From the NCBI GenBank assembly GCA_902789325.1, contig CADANN010000015.1:1-64000 (forward strand): a stretch of DNA of 64,000 nt. Direction: 5' to 3'. This DNA is from an uncultured Spirochaetaceae bacterium (GTDB lineage: Bacteria; Spirochaetota; Spirochaetia; Treponematales; Treponemataceae). A program made the translations under genes and the position numbers. The stretch's first letter is position 1; every line of letters starts with the position of its first letter. Positions 43,017 through 52,390 of this stretch are shown one piece after another. Below the pieces are notes generated by a model. That model made no database searches, was not told the origin of the DNA, and was given only the letters and a program-made list of their open reading frames with translations.

Positions 43017-46000
43017 ATGAAAAAAACAATGCTAAAATCCGCACTAGCTGCGGTGTGTTTGACACTGTTATTTACAGGCTGTCCAAATCCAGAACAACTT
43101 GATCCTAATTCAAAACCAACTGTGGTTGATGAGGAATTAGAGGACGAAGTAGACGAAGTAATTACCGACCCTACAGATTATGGTAAAGGAACTAATTCGA
43201 AAGAGAACTTCCCAGAGCCAAAATATGACAATCCAACTTATAGCAAGGTAAAATCTGAAAGTCTGGATTTTATTTTCAATAACCAGACTCTCGGTACAAC
43301 TACAATTGTAATCAATAGAACTGAATGGAAAAAGCTCTGTGATGATTACCGCTATTTTTATAAGAACGAAAACTGTGTTCATGCAGAAGCCTATACTTAT
43401 GAAAAAGACGGAAAGTCATGGACACTAAAAAATGTCGGCTTCCGTCTCAGAGGAAATACCAGTCGTTACTGTCCACAGGGAATTGATAACGGTAACAAAC
43501 AAGGCCAGATGAATTATGAATGGAACCCGAGTTATTATGCTTATGCAAATAAAAAGAACAAAGATTACCGCCAGACACATTTTAAAGTAGATTTTGAAGA
43601 GTTCGTTGGGGTTGATGAAAATGGAAAAGAACTTGAACAGCGAATGTCCGATTGTATGAAAGGTGTTGCCCTTAAACGTATGGACGAATCCTGTACCCGC
43701 GAAATTTTCTGCTATGATTTGTTCCGTAAAAATGGAATCTGGACAGCACCTCGCGCAAGTCATACAAGATTGATTCTGAAAATCCGTGAAGATGATACAG
43801 ACAATTCTACAACTACCGTAGATTTTGGCGTTTACGAAATGTTCGAGGAAGTAAACAAGCAGTCTCTGAAAGCTCGTGAGAGTGGAAAAAATAATAATGC
43901 TGATACTGCCTGGAAAGACAACAAGGGCAATCTCTGGAAGTGTGCCAATGATTTAACAACTGGTCGTATGAACGAAACCGGCGTTGAAGACATCAGAATT
44001 ATTTATAAAGATGATGAAGAAAAGCCTGCTGGAATTCAAACAAACGGCCGTGAAGATGAAAATCGCATCGGCTATATTAGAAAACAGTATTCTTTAGATT
44101 TAAAAACAAATAAAGATAATTTTTCTGAGGCAGAAACTGAATTACAGAGTTTTATCACAGCATTAAATGCATTGCCAAAATCAAAAAATCCTACAGACGC
44201 AGAAATTACTCAAATAAAAGCTTTCTATGAAAAATGGTTTGATATGGATTTTTTCCTCAAAACTTATGCCGTAAATATTCTTTGTGGTATGGATGATGAT
44301 TACTGGGGAAATGCAAATAACTTCTATCTTTATTTTGGCAATGATAAAAACGGAAACAGAAAAGTATGGCTTATTCCATTTGATTACGACAATACTTTAG
44401 GTCATTCTATTAATGGTGACAAAGAAGGCTTCCTTCATAATCCTTTGGACTGGGGCCGTGGTAAAGACAGACCCCTTATGGACAGACTTCTTTTAGTTCC
44501 AGAGTACAAAGAAAAGTTTAAGGAATATTTGCTTGAAGTTTGCCAGAATGAATATTGGAATTATGAAACCTGTAGTCAGCTCTTCCTTAAGTGGGGCTCT
44601 ATGGTTTCGCTGTATATAAACAGTCCGGATTTAAGTTATAAAGGTCTTGGTGTTAATCAATTTGCGGACTGGACTACCTGGAATCCGTCAGGCTACTCTC
44701 TAACGGGAAAGTATAATAATATTTTTGATGCTACAAAAGAGGCATTTATTAAAAATCTCACAGGTGAAACAATAGCGTCAAATCGTCCTGTAATTTCTCA
44801 AGTAAGTGATAATTCTATTCAAGGATTCAAAATTAAAATAGAAAAAATTCCACCTGAGGCTGCAAGTCGTGAAATCTATATTAATGATAAATATGTTTCA
44901 TCATTAGAGCGTGACTGGAGTTCTGAAAGAAATGCATTTAATCATATTTCGGAATATATCTTTGATGATGAATGGCAATACCCTTATACAAATAATGGAA
45001 ATCAGTATAAAGTTTATGTAAAATATATTGATGAAAATTATCAAACTCTTGTAACAACAAATGAACTGACTGTAACAGCTCATGGTGGACTGGGAGAACT
45101 TTCTTCAAATGCATCTTCTATCAAATATTCAATTCAATCTAATAAACTGATATTTAATCCATCACCTGTTATGAAGATAGGAAATAACACTCTATCTGGT
45201 GATAATGGATATTATAAACTGGAATCTGATACTCTCGAATGGGAGTATCTCGAAAATAAGAATATAGGCAAATCTGTTTCGGAAGTAGATTTAAATAGCT
45301 ACTTCCCACATGATAAAGGAATTACAAAAGATACACTTTTCCAGTTTAGACTTTATTATGAAATTCCAAATACACATGGAGATAATTACAGATACATTCT
45401 CCTTGACTTCGACGATACAAAAGTTAAAGAACTTCATTTGAACTATGATTTTCCTTCTGAGCTGTCAGAAGATAAAAGTGCAACAAAGCCTGGCTTGAAT
45501 CTTAAGATTGATGCATCAAAAATTCCATCAGACGCTTATAACCGTTCTTTCTATATTAATGGAAAACAAGTTTCTGATATGGGTAGAATCTATAATAATG
45601 GTGAATTCCCATCTGAACATATAAAAGATACATTTTGGAACTATCCTTATGTAAAGGCTGGAAATAAGTATACAGTTTATGCTGAATATTGGAATAAGAA
45701 CTGGAAATCTACAGTACTTCAAGGTACCGAGTTTGTAGCAAAAAGCGGTTTGGGAGAATTATCTGTAAATAAATTTACTTATAAAGTTGAGGGGAATAAA
45801 CTTGTTTTCTCAACTGCTCCTTTAGTTACATTAAATGGAGAAAAACTAGATAAGGGTAACTTTAGAATAGAGTTTAGAACCGTTATAAAAAAAGGTGATG
45901 ATTGGATAGGAGATAAAACTTTCTCGTATGGAACTACAGAAGTTTCTTTGAAAGATATTTTTAGAGGTAAAGTTTCAGATACTTCTACACAATTCAAAGT

Positions 46001-46817
46001 ATATCTTTTCTACGAAATTCCAAATGATGAAGCTGGCTTTAAATATAGATACCCTGTTATTAGTGAGGAAGATAGTATAAAGGCCAATCTTCATTTGACT
46101 GAAGCAATTCCAGAAATGCTTACATGGGATTCTTCTGCTACAACACAGGGATTAAATCTTAAGGTAACATCTTCTGAAATTCCAGAGAATGCCTATGCTC
46201 GTGAGCTTTGGGTAAATGGAAGATATGTTCTGGAGATGGAAAGAAGATATACTGATGATGGAGAAAAGCCTGCTGAATATATAGGGGACACTGTTATAAA
46301 TTATCCTTACGTCAAAGCTGGAACAGAATATAAAGTGTATGTTCTATATCGTGATAAAGAATGGCATGAATATAGGTCGTCTGAAATCAAAGTTACTCCA
46401 ACTTCTGGACTTGGTGAAATTTCATTGACAAACAAAGATTCAATAGCATATAAGATTGAAGGAAATCACCTGATTTTTACTACTCCGCCAAAGTTCAAGC
46501 TAGGTGATGATGAACTTGAAAATCCATTCTTTAAGTTCAATATTGATAATAATAGCTTGTTTGGTGATAAATGGATTGCAGGACCAGAAGAGGAAGGCCC
46601 TTCAATTGATTTAGACTTGGATCGATACATTGATAATGGACATAGACCAGTTTATACTTCAGATCAGATTACCTTTGAATTATTCCTTAAGGAATATGTA
46701 AGAGATTCAAAGAACAATGATCATTATCGTTATCATTATCGCTATCAGGTTTTTGAACAGAAAGATACCTTGGTTTCTAATTTGCATCTGACAAGTAACT
46801 TACTCAAACGTCAGTAG
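43017..46817 (+). CDS. CotH-kinase-family lipoprotein with three C-terminal tandem repeats
   Basis: 1266 aa from ATG 43017 (AGGAG at 43007-43011; GTG 43011 and ATG 43014 are alternatives). The signal peptide ends in lipobox LLFTGC at residue ~21. Residues ~80-520 form a CotH domain: FRLRGNTSR (nucleotide loop), HFKVDFEEF with the Lys, GVALKRMDESCTREIFCYDL, DFGVYEMFEEVNK, and VWLIPFDYDNTLG with the metal Asp pair. CotH proteins are atypical protein kinases. From ~589 to the end there are three ~215-residue repeats. It is probably surface-exposed on the periplasmic or outer leaflet. Its substrate is unknown. Confidence 0.88.
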   Translation: MKKTMLKSALAAVCLTLLFTGCPNPEQLDPNSKPTVVDEELEDEVDEVITDPTDYGKGTNSKENFPEPKYDNPTYSKVKSESLDFIFNNQTLGTTTIVINRTEWKKLCDDYRYFYKNENCVHAEAYTYEKDGKSWTLKNVGFRLRGNTSRYCPQGIDNGNKQGQMNYEWNPSYYAYANKKNKDYRQTHFKVDFEEFVGVDENGKELEQRMSDCMKGVALKRMDESCTREIFCYDLFRKNGIWTAPRASHTRLILKIREDDTDNSTTTVDFGVYEMFEEVNKQSLKARESGKNNNADTAWKDNKGNLWKCANDLTTGRMNETGVEDIRIIYKDDEEKPAGIQTNGREDENRIGYIRKQYSLDLKTNKDNFSEAETELQSFITALNALPKSKNPTDAEITQIKAFYEKWFDMDFFLKTYAVNILCGMDDDYWGNANNFYLYFGNDKNGNRKVWLIPFDYDNTLGHSINGDKEGFLHNPLDWGRGKDRPLMDRLLLVPEYKEKFKEYLLEVCQNEYWNYETCSQLFLKWGSMVSLYINSPDLSYKGLGVNQFADWTTWNPSGYSLTGKYNNIFDATKEAFIKNLTGETIASNRPVISQVSDNSIQGFKIKIEKIPPEAASREIYINDKYVSSLERDWSSERNAFNHISEYIFDDEWQYPYTNNGNQYKVYVKYIDENYQTLVTTNELTVTAHGGLGELSSNASSIKYSIQSNKLIFNPSPVMKIGNNTLSGDNGYYKLESDTLEWEYLENKNIGKSVSEVDLNSYFPHDKGITKDTLFQFRLYYEIPNTHGDNYRYILLDFDDTKVKELHLNYDFPSELSEDKSATKPGLNLKIDASKIPSDAYNRSFYINGKQVSDMGRIYNNGEFPSEHIKDTFWNYPYVKAGNKYTVYAEYWNKNWKSTVLQGTEFVAKSGLGELSVNKFTYKVEGNKLVFSTAPLVTLNGEKLDKGNFRIEFRTVIKKGDDWIGDKTFSYGTTEVSLKDIFRGKVSDTSTQFKVYLFYEIPNDEAGFKYRYPVISEEDSIKANLHLTEAIPEMLTWDSSATTQGLNLKVTSSEIPENAYARELWVNGRYVLEMERRYTDDGEKPAEYIGDTVINYPYVKAGTEYKVYVLYRDKEWHEYRSSEIKVTPTSGLGEISLTNKDSIAYKIEGNHLIFTTPPKFKLGDDELENPFFKFNIDNNSLFGDKWIAGPEEEGPSIDLDLDRYIDNGHRPVYTSDQITFELFLKEYVRDSKNNDHYRYHYRYQVFEQKDTLVSNLHLTSNLLKRQ
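44781..46814 (+). repeat. Three ~215-residue tandem protein repeats in the CotH-like lipoprotein
   Basis: Units begin near 44781, 45491 and 46149 (residues ~589, 825, 1045). Each has LNLKI..S.IP..AY.R..YING, then NYPYVKAG..Y.VY, a GLGE[LI]S hinge, and YKVEGN.L.F.T.P before a second beta-rich half ending NLHL. Units 2 and 3 are closest; unit 1 is most diverged. Beta-rich, probably Ig-like; not matched to a named domain by eye. Confidence 0.8.
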
Positions 46818-46839
46818 TAAGCTTACTTAGTCTAACTGA

Positions 46840-46868
46840 TTGAAAATCCTAGTGATTTTTTTTATACT
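46840..46868 (+). promoter_or_regulatory. ackA promoter
   Basis: TTGAAA (46840-46845), a 17-base spacer and TATACT (46863-46868). The predicted start near 46875 falls inside the 5' arm of the terminator at 46871-46911. Confidence 0.75.
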
Positions 46869-46870
46869 AA

Positions 46871-46911
46871 AGATGGTGGTTGAGCATGTCGAAACCACCA
46901 TCTTTTTTTTT
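46871..46911 (+). terminator. Intrinsic terminator between the CotH-like gene and ackA
   Basis: An 11-bp perfect stem AGATGGTGGTT (46871-46881) with AACCACCATCT (46893-46903), an 11-base loop and a T run to 46911. It ends upstream transcripts; transcripts from the ackA promoter lose part of the 5' arm and should pass. Confidence 0.88.
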
Positions 46912-46934
46912 GCATTCATTTTTTAGGAGATATT

Positions 46935-48278
46935 ATGGTAATCTTAACATTGAACTGCGGTTCATCATCTGCAAAGTATCAGGTTTATGACTGGGACAAC
47001 AAAGAAGTAATGGCTAACGGTGTTGTAGAACGCATCGGAATTGAAGGAAGCTGCATTACTCACAAGGCTAAGGGAAAGAAAACAGAAATCGAAAGCCCTT
47101 GTCCAACACACAAAGAAGCTATCGAACTTATCATTAAAGAAATCACTGACCCAGAAGTTGGTGTAATCAAATCTATGGACGAAATTGGAGCTGTTGGTCA
47201 CCGCGTACTTCATGGTGGCGAAAAGTTCACAAAGTCTGTACTTATTACTCCAGAGGTTCTCGAAGGTTTCCGCGAGGTAGTAGACCTCGGACCTCTCCAC
47301 ATGCCTGCTAACATCATGGGTATTGAGGCTGCTCAGAAGGTAATGCCAAACGTTCCTCACTCAGCTATCATGGATACAGCATGGCACCAGACAATGCCTG
47401 AAGAAACTTTCCAGTACGCAATTCCACGCGAATGGTACGAGAAATACGCTGCCCGCCGCTACGGTTTCCACGGAACTTCATTCCTTTATACAGCAAAGCG
47501 CGCTGCAGTTCTCCTTGGAAAAGATCCAAAAGACTGCAACCTTATCATCTGCCACATTGGAAACGGTTCATCTATGTGTGCTGTTAAGAACGGCGTTTGC
47601 TACGATACAACAATGGGTATCACACCACTCGAAGGTCTTGTAATGGGAACTCGTTCCGGAGACCTCGACCCGGCTCTTCCATTCTACATTATGCGCAAAA
47701 CCGGAATGTCAGCTGACGAAATGGATAAGGCTCTCAACAAGAAGTGTGGTTGTCTTGGTATTACAGGAAAATATTCTGACCGCCGCGATATCGAAATCGA
47801 CGCTGCAAAGGGGGACAAGCTCTGTCAGCTTTCTATCGAAATGGAAGCTCTCCGCATTAAGAAGTACATTGGTGCATTTATGGCAGAACTCGGCCGTGTA
47901 GACGCAATCGTATGGACAGCAGGCGTAGGCGAGCGCGGCCCAATCACACGCTTCAAGGCATGTTCAGGTCTCGAAAACTACGGCATCAAGATCGACGCTC
48001 AGCGCAACGAATGGTCATTCACAGGCAACGCTGAAACTTACATCCACGCTGATGACAGCAAGACAAAGATTTTTGTAATCCCAACAGACGAAGAGCTCGT
48101 TATGACAGAAGATGCTTACGCTCTTATGAAGGGAACTTACGACGTTCATACAAACTTTAAGTACAGCTTCCAGGATCCTAACTACGTAAACAAGGCCCGC
48201 GAAGAAGGCCTGAAGGGCGACCTCGTAAAGAGACCAAACATCGCAAAGATTCTGGCTCGCGATATTATCGGTAAATAA
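46935..48278 (+). CDS. ackA: Acetate kinase with C-terminal extension
   Basis: A 447-aa acetate kinase, which converts acetyl phosphate and ADP to acetate and ATP. Motifs: [71 protein letters not shown] and AGVGERGP. It is about 45 residues longer than typical AckA (~400 aa); the extra sequence follows the usual end ([17 protein letters not shown]) and is basic and helical. The conserved HGTSH reads HGTSF. Codon choice is strongly biased, as in highly expressed genes. AGGAGA precedes ATG 46935. No pta gene lies nearby. Confidence 0.95.
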   Translation: MVILTLNCGSSSAKYQVYDWDNKEVMANGVVERIGIEGSCITHKAKGKKTEIESPCPTHKEAIELIIKEITDPEVGVIKSMDEIGAVGHRVLHGGEKFTKSVLITPEVLEGFREVVDLGPLHMPANIMGIEAAQKVMPNVPHSAIMDTAWHQTMPEETFQYAIPREWYEKYAARRYGFHGTSFLYTAKRAAVLLGKDPKDCNLIICHIGNGSSMCAVKNGVCYDTTMGITPLEGLVMGTRSGDLDPALPFYIMRKTGMSADEMDKALNKKCGCLGITGKYSDRRDIEIDAAKGDKLCQLSIEMEALRIKKYIGAFMAELGRVDAIVWTAGVGERGPITRFKACSGLENYGIKIDAQRNEWSFTGNAETYIHADDSKTKIFVIPTDEELVMTEDAYALMKGTYDVHTNFKYSFQDPNYVNKAREEGLKGDLVKRPNIAKILARDIIGK

Positions 48279-48297
48279 CTTAAGATTGTTAAGTGTC

Positions 48298-48327
48298 ATT
48301 CCCCGGCTTGACCGGGGAATCTTTTTT
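48298..48327 (+). terminator. ackA terminator
   Basis: A perfect 9-bp stem ATTCCCCGG (48298-48306) with CCGGGGAAT (48312-48320), a 5-base loop and a T run to 48327. Confidence 0.9.
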
Positions 48328-48357
48328 ACCCCCCCCTCTTACTAACAAAAAAATTCC

Positions 48358-48386
48358 TTATCAATCCACTAAAACAGTAGTATAAT
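48358..48386 (+). promoter_or_regulatory. Promoter of the sensor-GGDEF gene, predicted leaderless
   Basis: TTATCA (48358-48363), a 17-base spacer, TATAAT (48381-48386), then seven bases and ATG 48394, with no ribosome site. Confidence 0.75.
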
Positions 48387-48393
48387 AGTATGT

Positions 48394-50367
48394 ATGAAAA
48401 ATATTGCTGTATTAGTTTATGATCTTACAGTTGAATACAACATTGTCGTTACAGATGGCATCACGGCTTTTTTTAAGGATAAGGATGATGTACACGTAAT
48501 TATTTCGACAACCAGTTCGCCTCACAATGAACGTTTTCAGTATGAATACCAGTACTGGACTGCGGTTGAACTGCTAAAATCAAAAAACATTGATGCAGCA
48601 ATTGTTATAACTAATACATATTTTAATGCAATAAATCTTGAGACCCTTACTAAAGCTCTTGAATGCCTTTTACCAATTCCGATTATTTCTGTTTCTAATC
48701 CGCTTGCACTTCCCGGAAATCATTATACTACTGTATCCTGCCACGATGCTTATGACCAGATAATTGAGCACATTATAAAAAAACATAATAAGACCAAAAT
48801 TGCTTTTATGACCGCGGCTCTTACTCTTTCTCCTGAATCTGAGGAACGTGAAAAAGCCTTTCGCGCAGCAATGAAAAATCATGGTCTTGATGTAAACGAA
48901 GACTGGATTTACGACGGAGACTTTACTCCTAAATCTGCTTACGACTGTTTTAATGAAAAATTCAAAAAAGGTGATAAGCTTCCATTTGAAGCAATTCTTT
49001 GTGCCAACGATTATATGGCGGCCGGTTGTGTAAGCATTTTTTCAGAGCTTGGAATTTCAATCCCTAATGATGTTCTTGTTTTTGGGTTTGATAATGCTGA
49101 GGTAGCTACAACCTGCGACCCAATGCTTTCTACAATCAGTCAGAGTGTTGCAATGACAGGCTATAAAGCTGCTGAGTTGGTTTATGAAGTTTTGAATGGA
49201 AAGAAAGTTCCAGAAAAGGCTGTGATTCAATCCTTCCCGATGTTCAGACAGTCCTGTGGTTGTATTCCTAAAACTGTTAAGGATAAGGGCTATCTTGATA
49301 TTGATGGTAAATTATGCGGCTCTTCTGCTCTGCAGATGTCTGGTCTCAAACTTTTTAGTAACAGTATTAATGACATGGCGACTATTTTCCATCTGCTTAC
49401 AATGACAGATACTGTTCCCCGCATGCATGAGTTTTTTAATACTGTAGTTAACAACTTGAATGTGGTCCATATCGGAATGCTGGCAATGTGTATTTATGAT
49501 GAACCGATTTTTCTTTCACCACAGGATGATTTTGAAATGCCGGAAAAAGCCCGTCTTTTCTGGCTGATAGATAATGATTCAAAAACAAAAGAAAACTATT
49601 ATGAAAAGGGTGGAATTGAATTTTCACCAAAAGAAGAGATTCTTCCTGGCCGGCTGGAGAACTGTGTAACTGGAAATTATTATGTACTTCCAATTTTCCT
49701 TCAAAGTGAAAACTATGGATATCTTGTCTGTCGCTTCCCGACAAATAATTATCCGGTTTATACAATCTTCCTTAAAATTCTTGTAAACTCCTTTGTTCAT
49801 TCTTATGTATTCTCTAAGAAGGAAGAGGAACGTGCAATTCTGGCAGAAAAAAATCAAACCTTAAACTTTGAATCTAAGACTGATGAACTTACAAAACTTT
49901 TTAATCGCCGTGGCTTTTATGAATATGGTCAGCAGTTGATAGATGTTTCTACGGCAGCAGGTCAAAGCGGTTGTGTTTTCTTCTGTGATTTGGACGGCTT
50001 AAAAACTATTAATGATACTTATGGACACGAAATTGGTGACCTTGCAATAAAAACCGAAGCCAGGGTTTTACGGGCCGTCTTCCGTGATTCCGATATGGTT
50101 GGCCGTCTTAGTGGTGATGAATTTGGAGTTGTTGCTCCCGGACTTCCGTCCTATAAAGCAGATGTTATACGAGAGCGTTTCCGAACTATAAATGAGGAAT
50201 TTTCAAGAGAAGCCAATTTGCCGTTTACATTATCAATCAGTATTGGACCTATAGATTTTAATGCAGAAGCAAATGATTTAAAAAATCTTCTCAAGGAAGC
50301 CGATAAGGGGCTCTATGAAGAGAAGAAAATTAAGCATGCACAAAGAGATGCTAAGAAGAATTCTTAG
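48394..50367 (+). CDS. Diguanylate cyclase with LacI-like sugar-sensing domain
   Basis: 657 aa. Residues ~1-290 are a LacI/periplasmic-binding-fold effector domain (IAVLVYDLTVEYNIVVTDGI, FEAILCANDYMAAGCVSIF, VLVFGFDNAEVATTCDPMLS) without the HTH. Residues ~300-470 are an undefined middle domain, possibly GAF-like. A GGDEF domain ends the protein: FFCDLDGLKTINDTYGHEIG and RLSGDEFGVV, with an RDSD inhibitory-site motif just ahead. SGDEF is compatible with c-di-GMP synthesis. No signal peptide, so it senses a cytoplasmic ligand, plausibly a sugar. Its stop abuts the convergent hexokinase stop with no base between. Confidence 0.88.
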   Translation: MKNIAVLVYDLTVEYNIVVTDGITAFFKDKDDVHVIISTTSSPHNERFQYEYQYWTAVELLKSKNIDAAIVITNTYFNAINLETLTKALECLLPIPIISVSNPLALPGNHYTTVSCHDAYDQIIEHIIKKHNKTKIAFMTAALTLSPESEEREKAFRAAMKNHGLDVNEDWIYDGDFTPKSAYDCFNEKFKKGDKLPFEAILCANDYMAAGCVSIFSELGISIPNDVLVFGFDNAEVATTCDPMLSTISQSVAMTGYKAAELVYEVLNGKKVPEKAVIQSFPMFRQSCGCIPKTVKDKGYLDIDGKLCGSSALQMSGLKLFSNSINDMATIFHLLTMTDTVPRMHEFFNTVVNNLNVVHIGMLAMCIYDEPIFLSPQDDFEMPEKARLFWLIDNDSKTKENYYEKGGIEFSPKEEILPGRLENCVTGNYYVLPIFLQSENYGYLVCRFPTNNYPVYTIFLKILVNSFVHSYVFSKKEEERAILAEKNQTLNFESKTDELTKLFNRRGFYEYGQQLIDVSTAAGQSGCVFFCDLDGLKTINDTYGHEIGDLAIKTEARVLRAVFRDSDMVGRLSGDEFGVVAPGLPSYKADVIRERFRTINEEFSREANLPFTLSISIGPIDFNAEANDLKNLLKEADKGLYEEKKIKHAQRDAKKNS

Positions 50368-51579
50368 TTATTCTATAAATGCAGAAACAAAACTTCCTGT
50401 AGTTATATCATCTTCTATTTGAACAATTTCAAAGCGTCTGTCTAAATGTTTTCTGAGACAGTTTTCCACAAGCTGCTTAAGATGAGGTGTTTTCCAGAAG
50501 GTACTTCCGTTACAGTTGATGCAGATTGGAGAATAATCATCTGTTAGATCTGCATGTGAAATAGCCGTTATAATTGCCTGTGCACAGATATATGCCGCGC
50601 GCTCAATTAGATTCTGTAAAAGCATATGAATAATTTGCCGGTCGTTTTCTGACCCAAGTTCAGCGGCTTTTTTGAGTACCGATGTAGTGGAGGCTTCATT
50701 TTTATCCTGGTTGAAAAAGGCATCAAAATCTGCCGCATTCATTCCTGCACAATTCGGAAGTTCTGCCGCAAACTGCTTAGAAAGCAGTTTTTCTTTACAG
50801 GCAAGTAAAAGCATTTGATAGGCGATTTCACCAATGTAAGCACCTGAGCACATTTTTTCAAGGATAGATTTTCCAGGACAAGAAGAGTTCTTGTCTACAA
50901 TTTTGTCAAAGTCACTCTGCACAACATCATTAAACATTCCGCATTCTGTAACAACAATCTGCGAGTTTTCAATATATGCGCTGTTCATTCCTGTGCCTAA
51001 AATAAATGCAATTTGTCCGCCCCATTTTTTTTCACTTGGCATACAGCCGGAAAGAAGAAGAGCTGCAGTATCATTCAAAACATTTATCTTTATGGAAGGA
51101 AACCAGCCTTGAGCAATAAGTTCAAATTTTAGTTCCTGGCAAACGTAAGTTCCTACTGCCTGAGGAGCCTTAACTTCTTTAGAAAAACGCAGGATTTTTG
51201 CATCTCCGTTTTCAAACTCAATTGCATAACTGAAGCAGAAAGCAATTGTGTCGGCTTTATCTTTCAGACGTAAAATGTTTTTTGCAATCTGATAATAAAA
51301 ATCGCGTTTAGAAAGTTCTTCGTGAACTGCAGGCATACAAGTTTTTTCAAATTCAGAAATACAAATTTGACTGCCTTTTTTTTCTACAAGACAAGAACGG
51401 AAATTTGTTCCACCTGCATCTATGACGATTATTTTTTTGCCTTCCTGCACAGCACCAAGTTTTGCACTTCCTGCAGCAATCGGTTGCAGGGAATCAAGGT
51501 GTTCCAGCCCTTTAACTTCTAAAGAAAAGTTATGTGAGTTCAAAAATTTTTCTACTGTGCTGTGTATTGCATTTCCCAT
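50368..51579 (-). CDS. Hexokinase-family sugar kinase
   Basis: A 403-aa hexokinase of the eukaryote-like family. The phosphate 1 loop is VIDAGGTNFRSCLVE, CFSYAIEF is the small-domain block, and VLNDTAALLLSG, ILGTGMNSAYIE and CGMFND follow. It is the last gene of the leftward GH20-nagA-nagB operon, 4 bases after nagB. In this context its substrate may be GlcNAc, glucosamine or glucose released by the hydrolases; the sequence alone does not decide. Length is shorter than yeast-type single-domain enzymes. Confidence 0.85.
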   Translation of the reverse strand: MGNAIHSTVEKFLNSHNFSLEVKGLEHLDSLQPIAAGSAKLGAVQEGKKIIVIDAGGTNFRSCLVEKKGSQICISEFEKTCMPAVHEELSKRDFYYQIAKNILRLKDKADTIAFCFSYAIEFENGDAKILRFSKEVKAPQAVGTYVCQELKFELIAQGWFPSIKINVLNDTAALLLSGCMPSEKKWGGQIAFILGTGMNSAYIENSQIVVTECGMFNDVVQSDFDKIVDKNSSCPGKSILEKMCSGAYIGEIAYQMLLLACKEKLLSKQFAAELPNCAGMNAADFDAFFNQDKNEASTTSVLKKAAELGSENDRQIIHMLLQNLIERAAYICAQAIITAISHADLTDDYSPICINCNGSTFWKTPHLKQLVENCLRKHLDRRFEIVQIEDDITTGSFVSAFIE

Positions 51580-51583
51580 TTTT

Positions 51584-52390
51584 CTATTCCACTTCTACGT
51601 CTTTTATTTTTGCTTCAATGCCTTTAAAATATTTTACAGTTCCTACACGAAGCTTGTCTGTACAGTCATCGTCTGTAATTATAATTGCGCTTTTATGAAG
51701 CTGTAAAGCAGTTACCGGCCACATCTGTGAAACAGAGCCTTCTATTGCATGCTGAAGTGCATCAGCTTTTTGAAGACCTGTCATCATAATTAAAACTTCT
51801 TTTGCATCACAAATGGTTCCTATTCCAACTGTAAGGGCTGTTTTTGGTACCTGAGTCTGATCTCCACCAAAGAATCTTGCATTTGCAGCAATTGTATCAT
51901 CTGTAAGGGTTTTCATTCTTGTTTTCGAAGTCAAAGATGAGCCCGGCTCATTAAAAGCAATGTGCCCGTCGCATCCACAACCTCCGAGGAATAAATCGAT
52001 ACCACCTGCTGCAGTAATCATTTCTTCGTACCGGCGACATTCACCAGTCGGGTCGTTTGTCATGCCGTCCAATATGTGGATATTCTTTTTTTCAATATCA
52101 ATTTTATTGAAAAAGTTTTCCATCATAAAATAGTGATAACTCTGCGGATGGCTGGCTTCAAGACCAACGTATTCATCCATATTAAAAGTTATCACATTCT
52201 TAAAAGAAATGATTCCTTTTTGATTTAATTCTATAAGCCGTTTATAAACTCCAAGCGGTGTACTGCCGGTTGGTAGCCCAAGTACGAATGGTTTTTCTGC
52301 ACTTGCTTTTGCGTTTATAATTTTTGCTGCAATATAATCTGCTGTCCATTTTGCGCAGTCGTTATAATTGTTTTTTATAATTAATCTCAT
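51584..52390 (-). CDS. nagB: Glucosamine-6-phosphate deaminase
   Basis: A 268-aa NagB, converting glucosamine-6-phosphate to fructose-6-phosphate and ammonia. Diagnostic segments: VLGLPTGSTPLGVYKRLIEL, ITFNMDEYVGL with catalytic Asp, DLFLGGCGCDGHIAFNEPGS with the catalytic His, and the ALTVGIGTICDAKEVLIM block. Its start overlaps nagA by four bases, giving translational coupling. Confidence 0.97.
   Translation of the reverse strand: MRLIIKNNYNDCAKWTADYIAAKIINAKASAEKPFVLGLPTGSTPLGVYKRLIELNQKGIISFKNVITFNMDEYVGLEASHPQSYHYFMMENFFNKIDIEKKNIHILDGMTNDPTGECRRYEEMITAAGGIDLFLGGCGCDGHIAFNEPGSSLTSKTRMKTLTDDTIAANARFFGGDQTQVPKTALTVGIGTICDAKEVLIMMTGLQKADALQHAIEGSVSQMWPVTALQLHKSAIIITDDDCTDKLRVGTVKYFKGIEAKIKDVEVE

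Noticed and set aside
43137-43382. Minus-strand open frame of 81 aa over the CotH gene
   Set aside because: Antisense to conserved CotH sequence, with no ribosome site.
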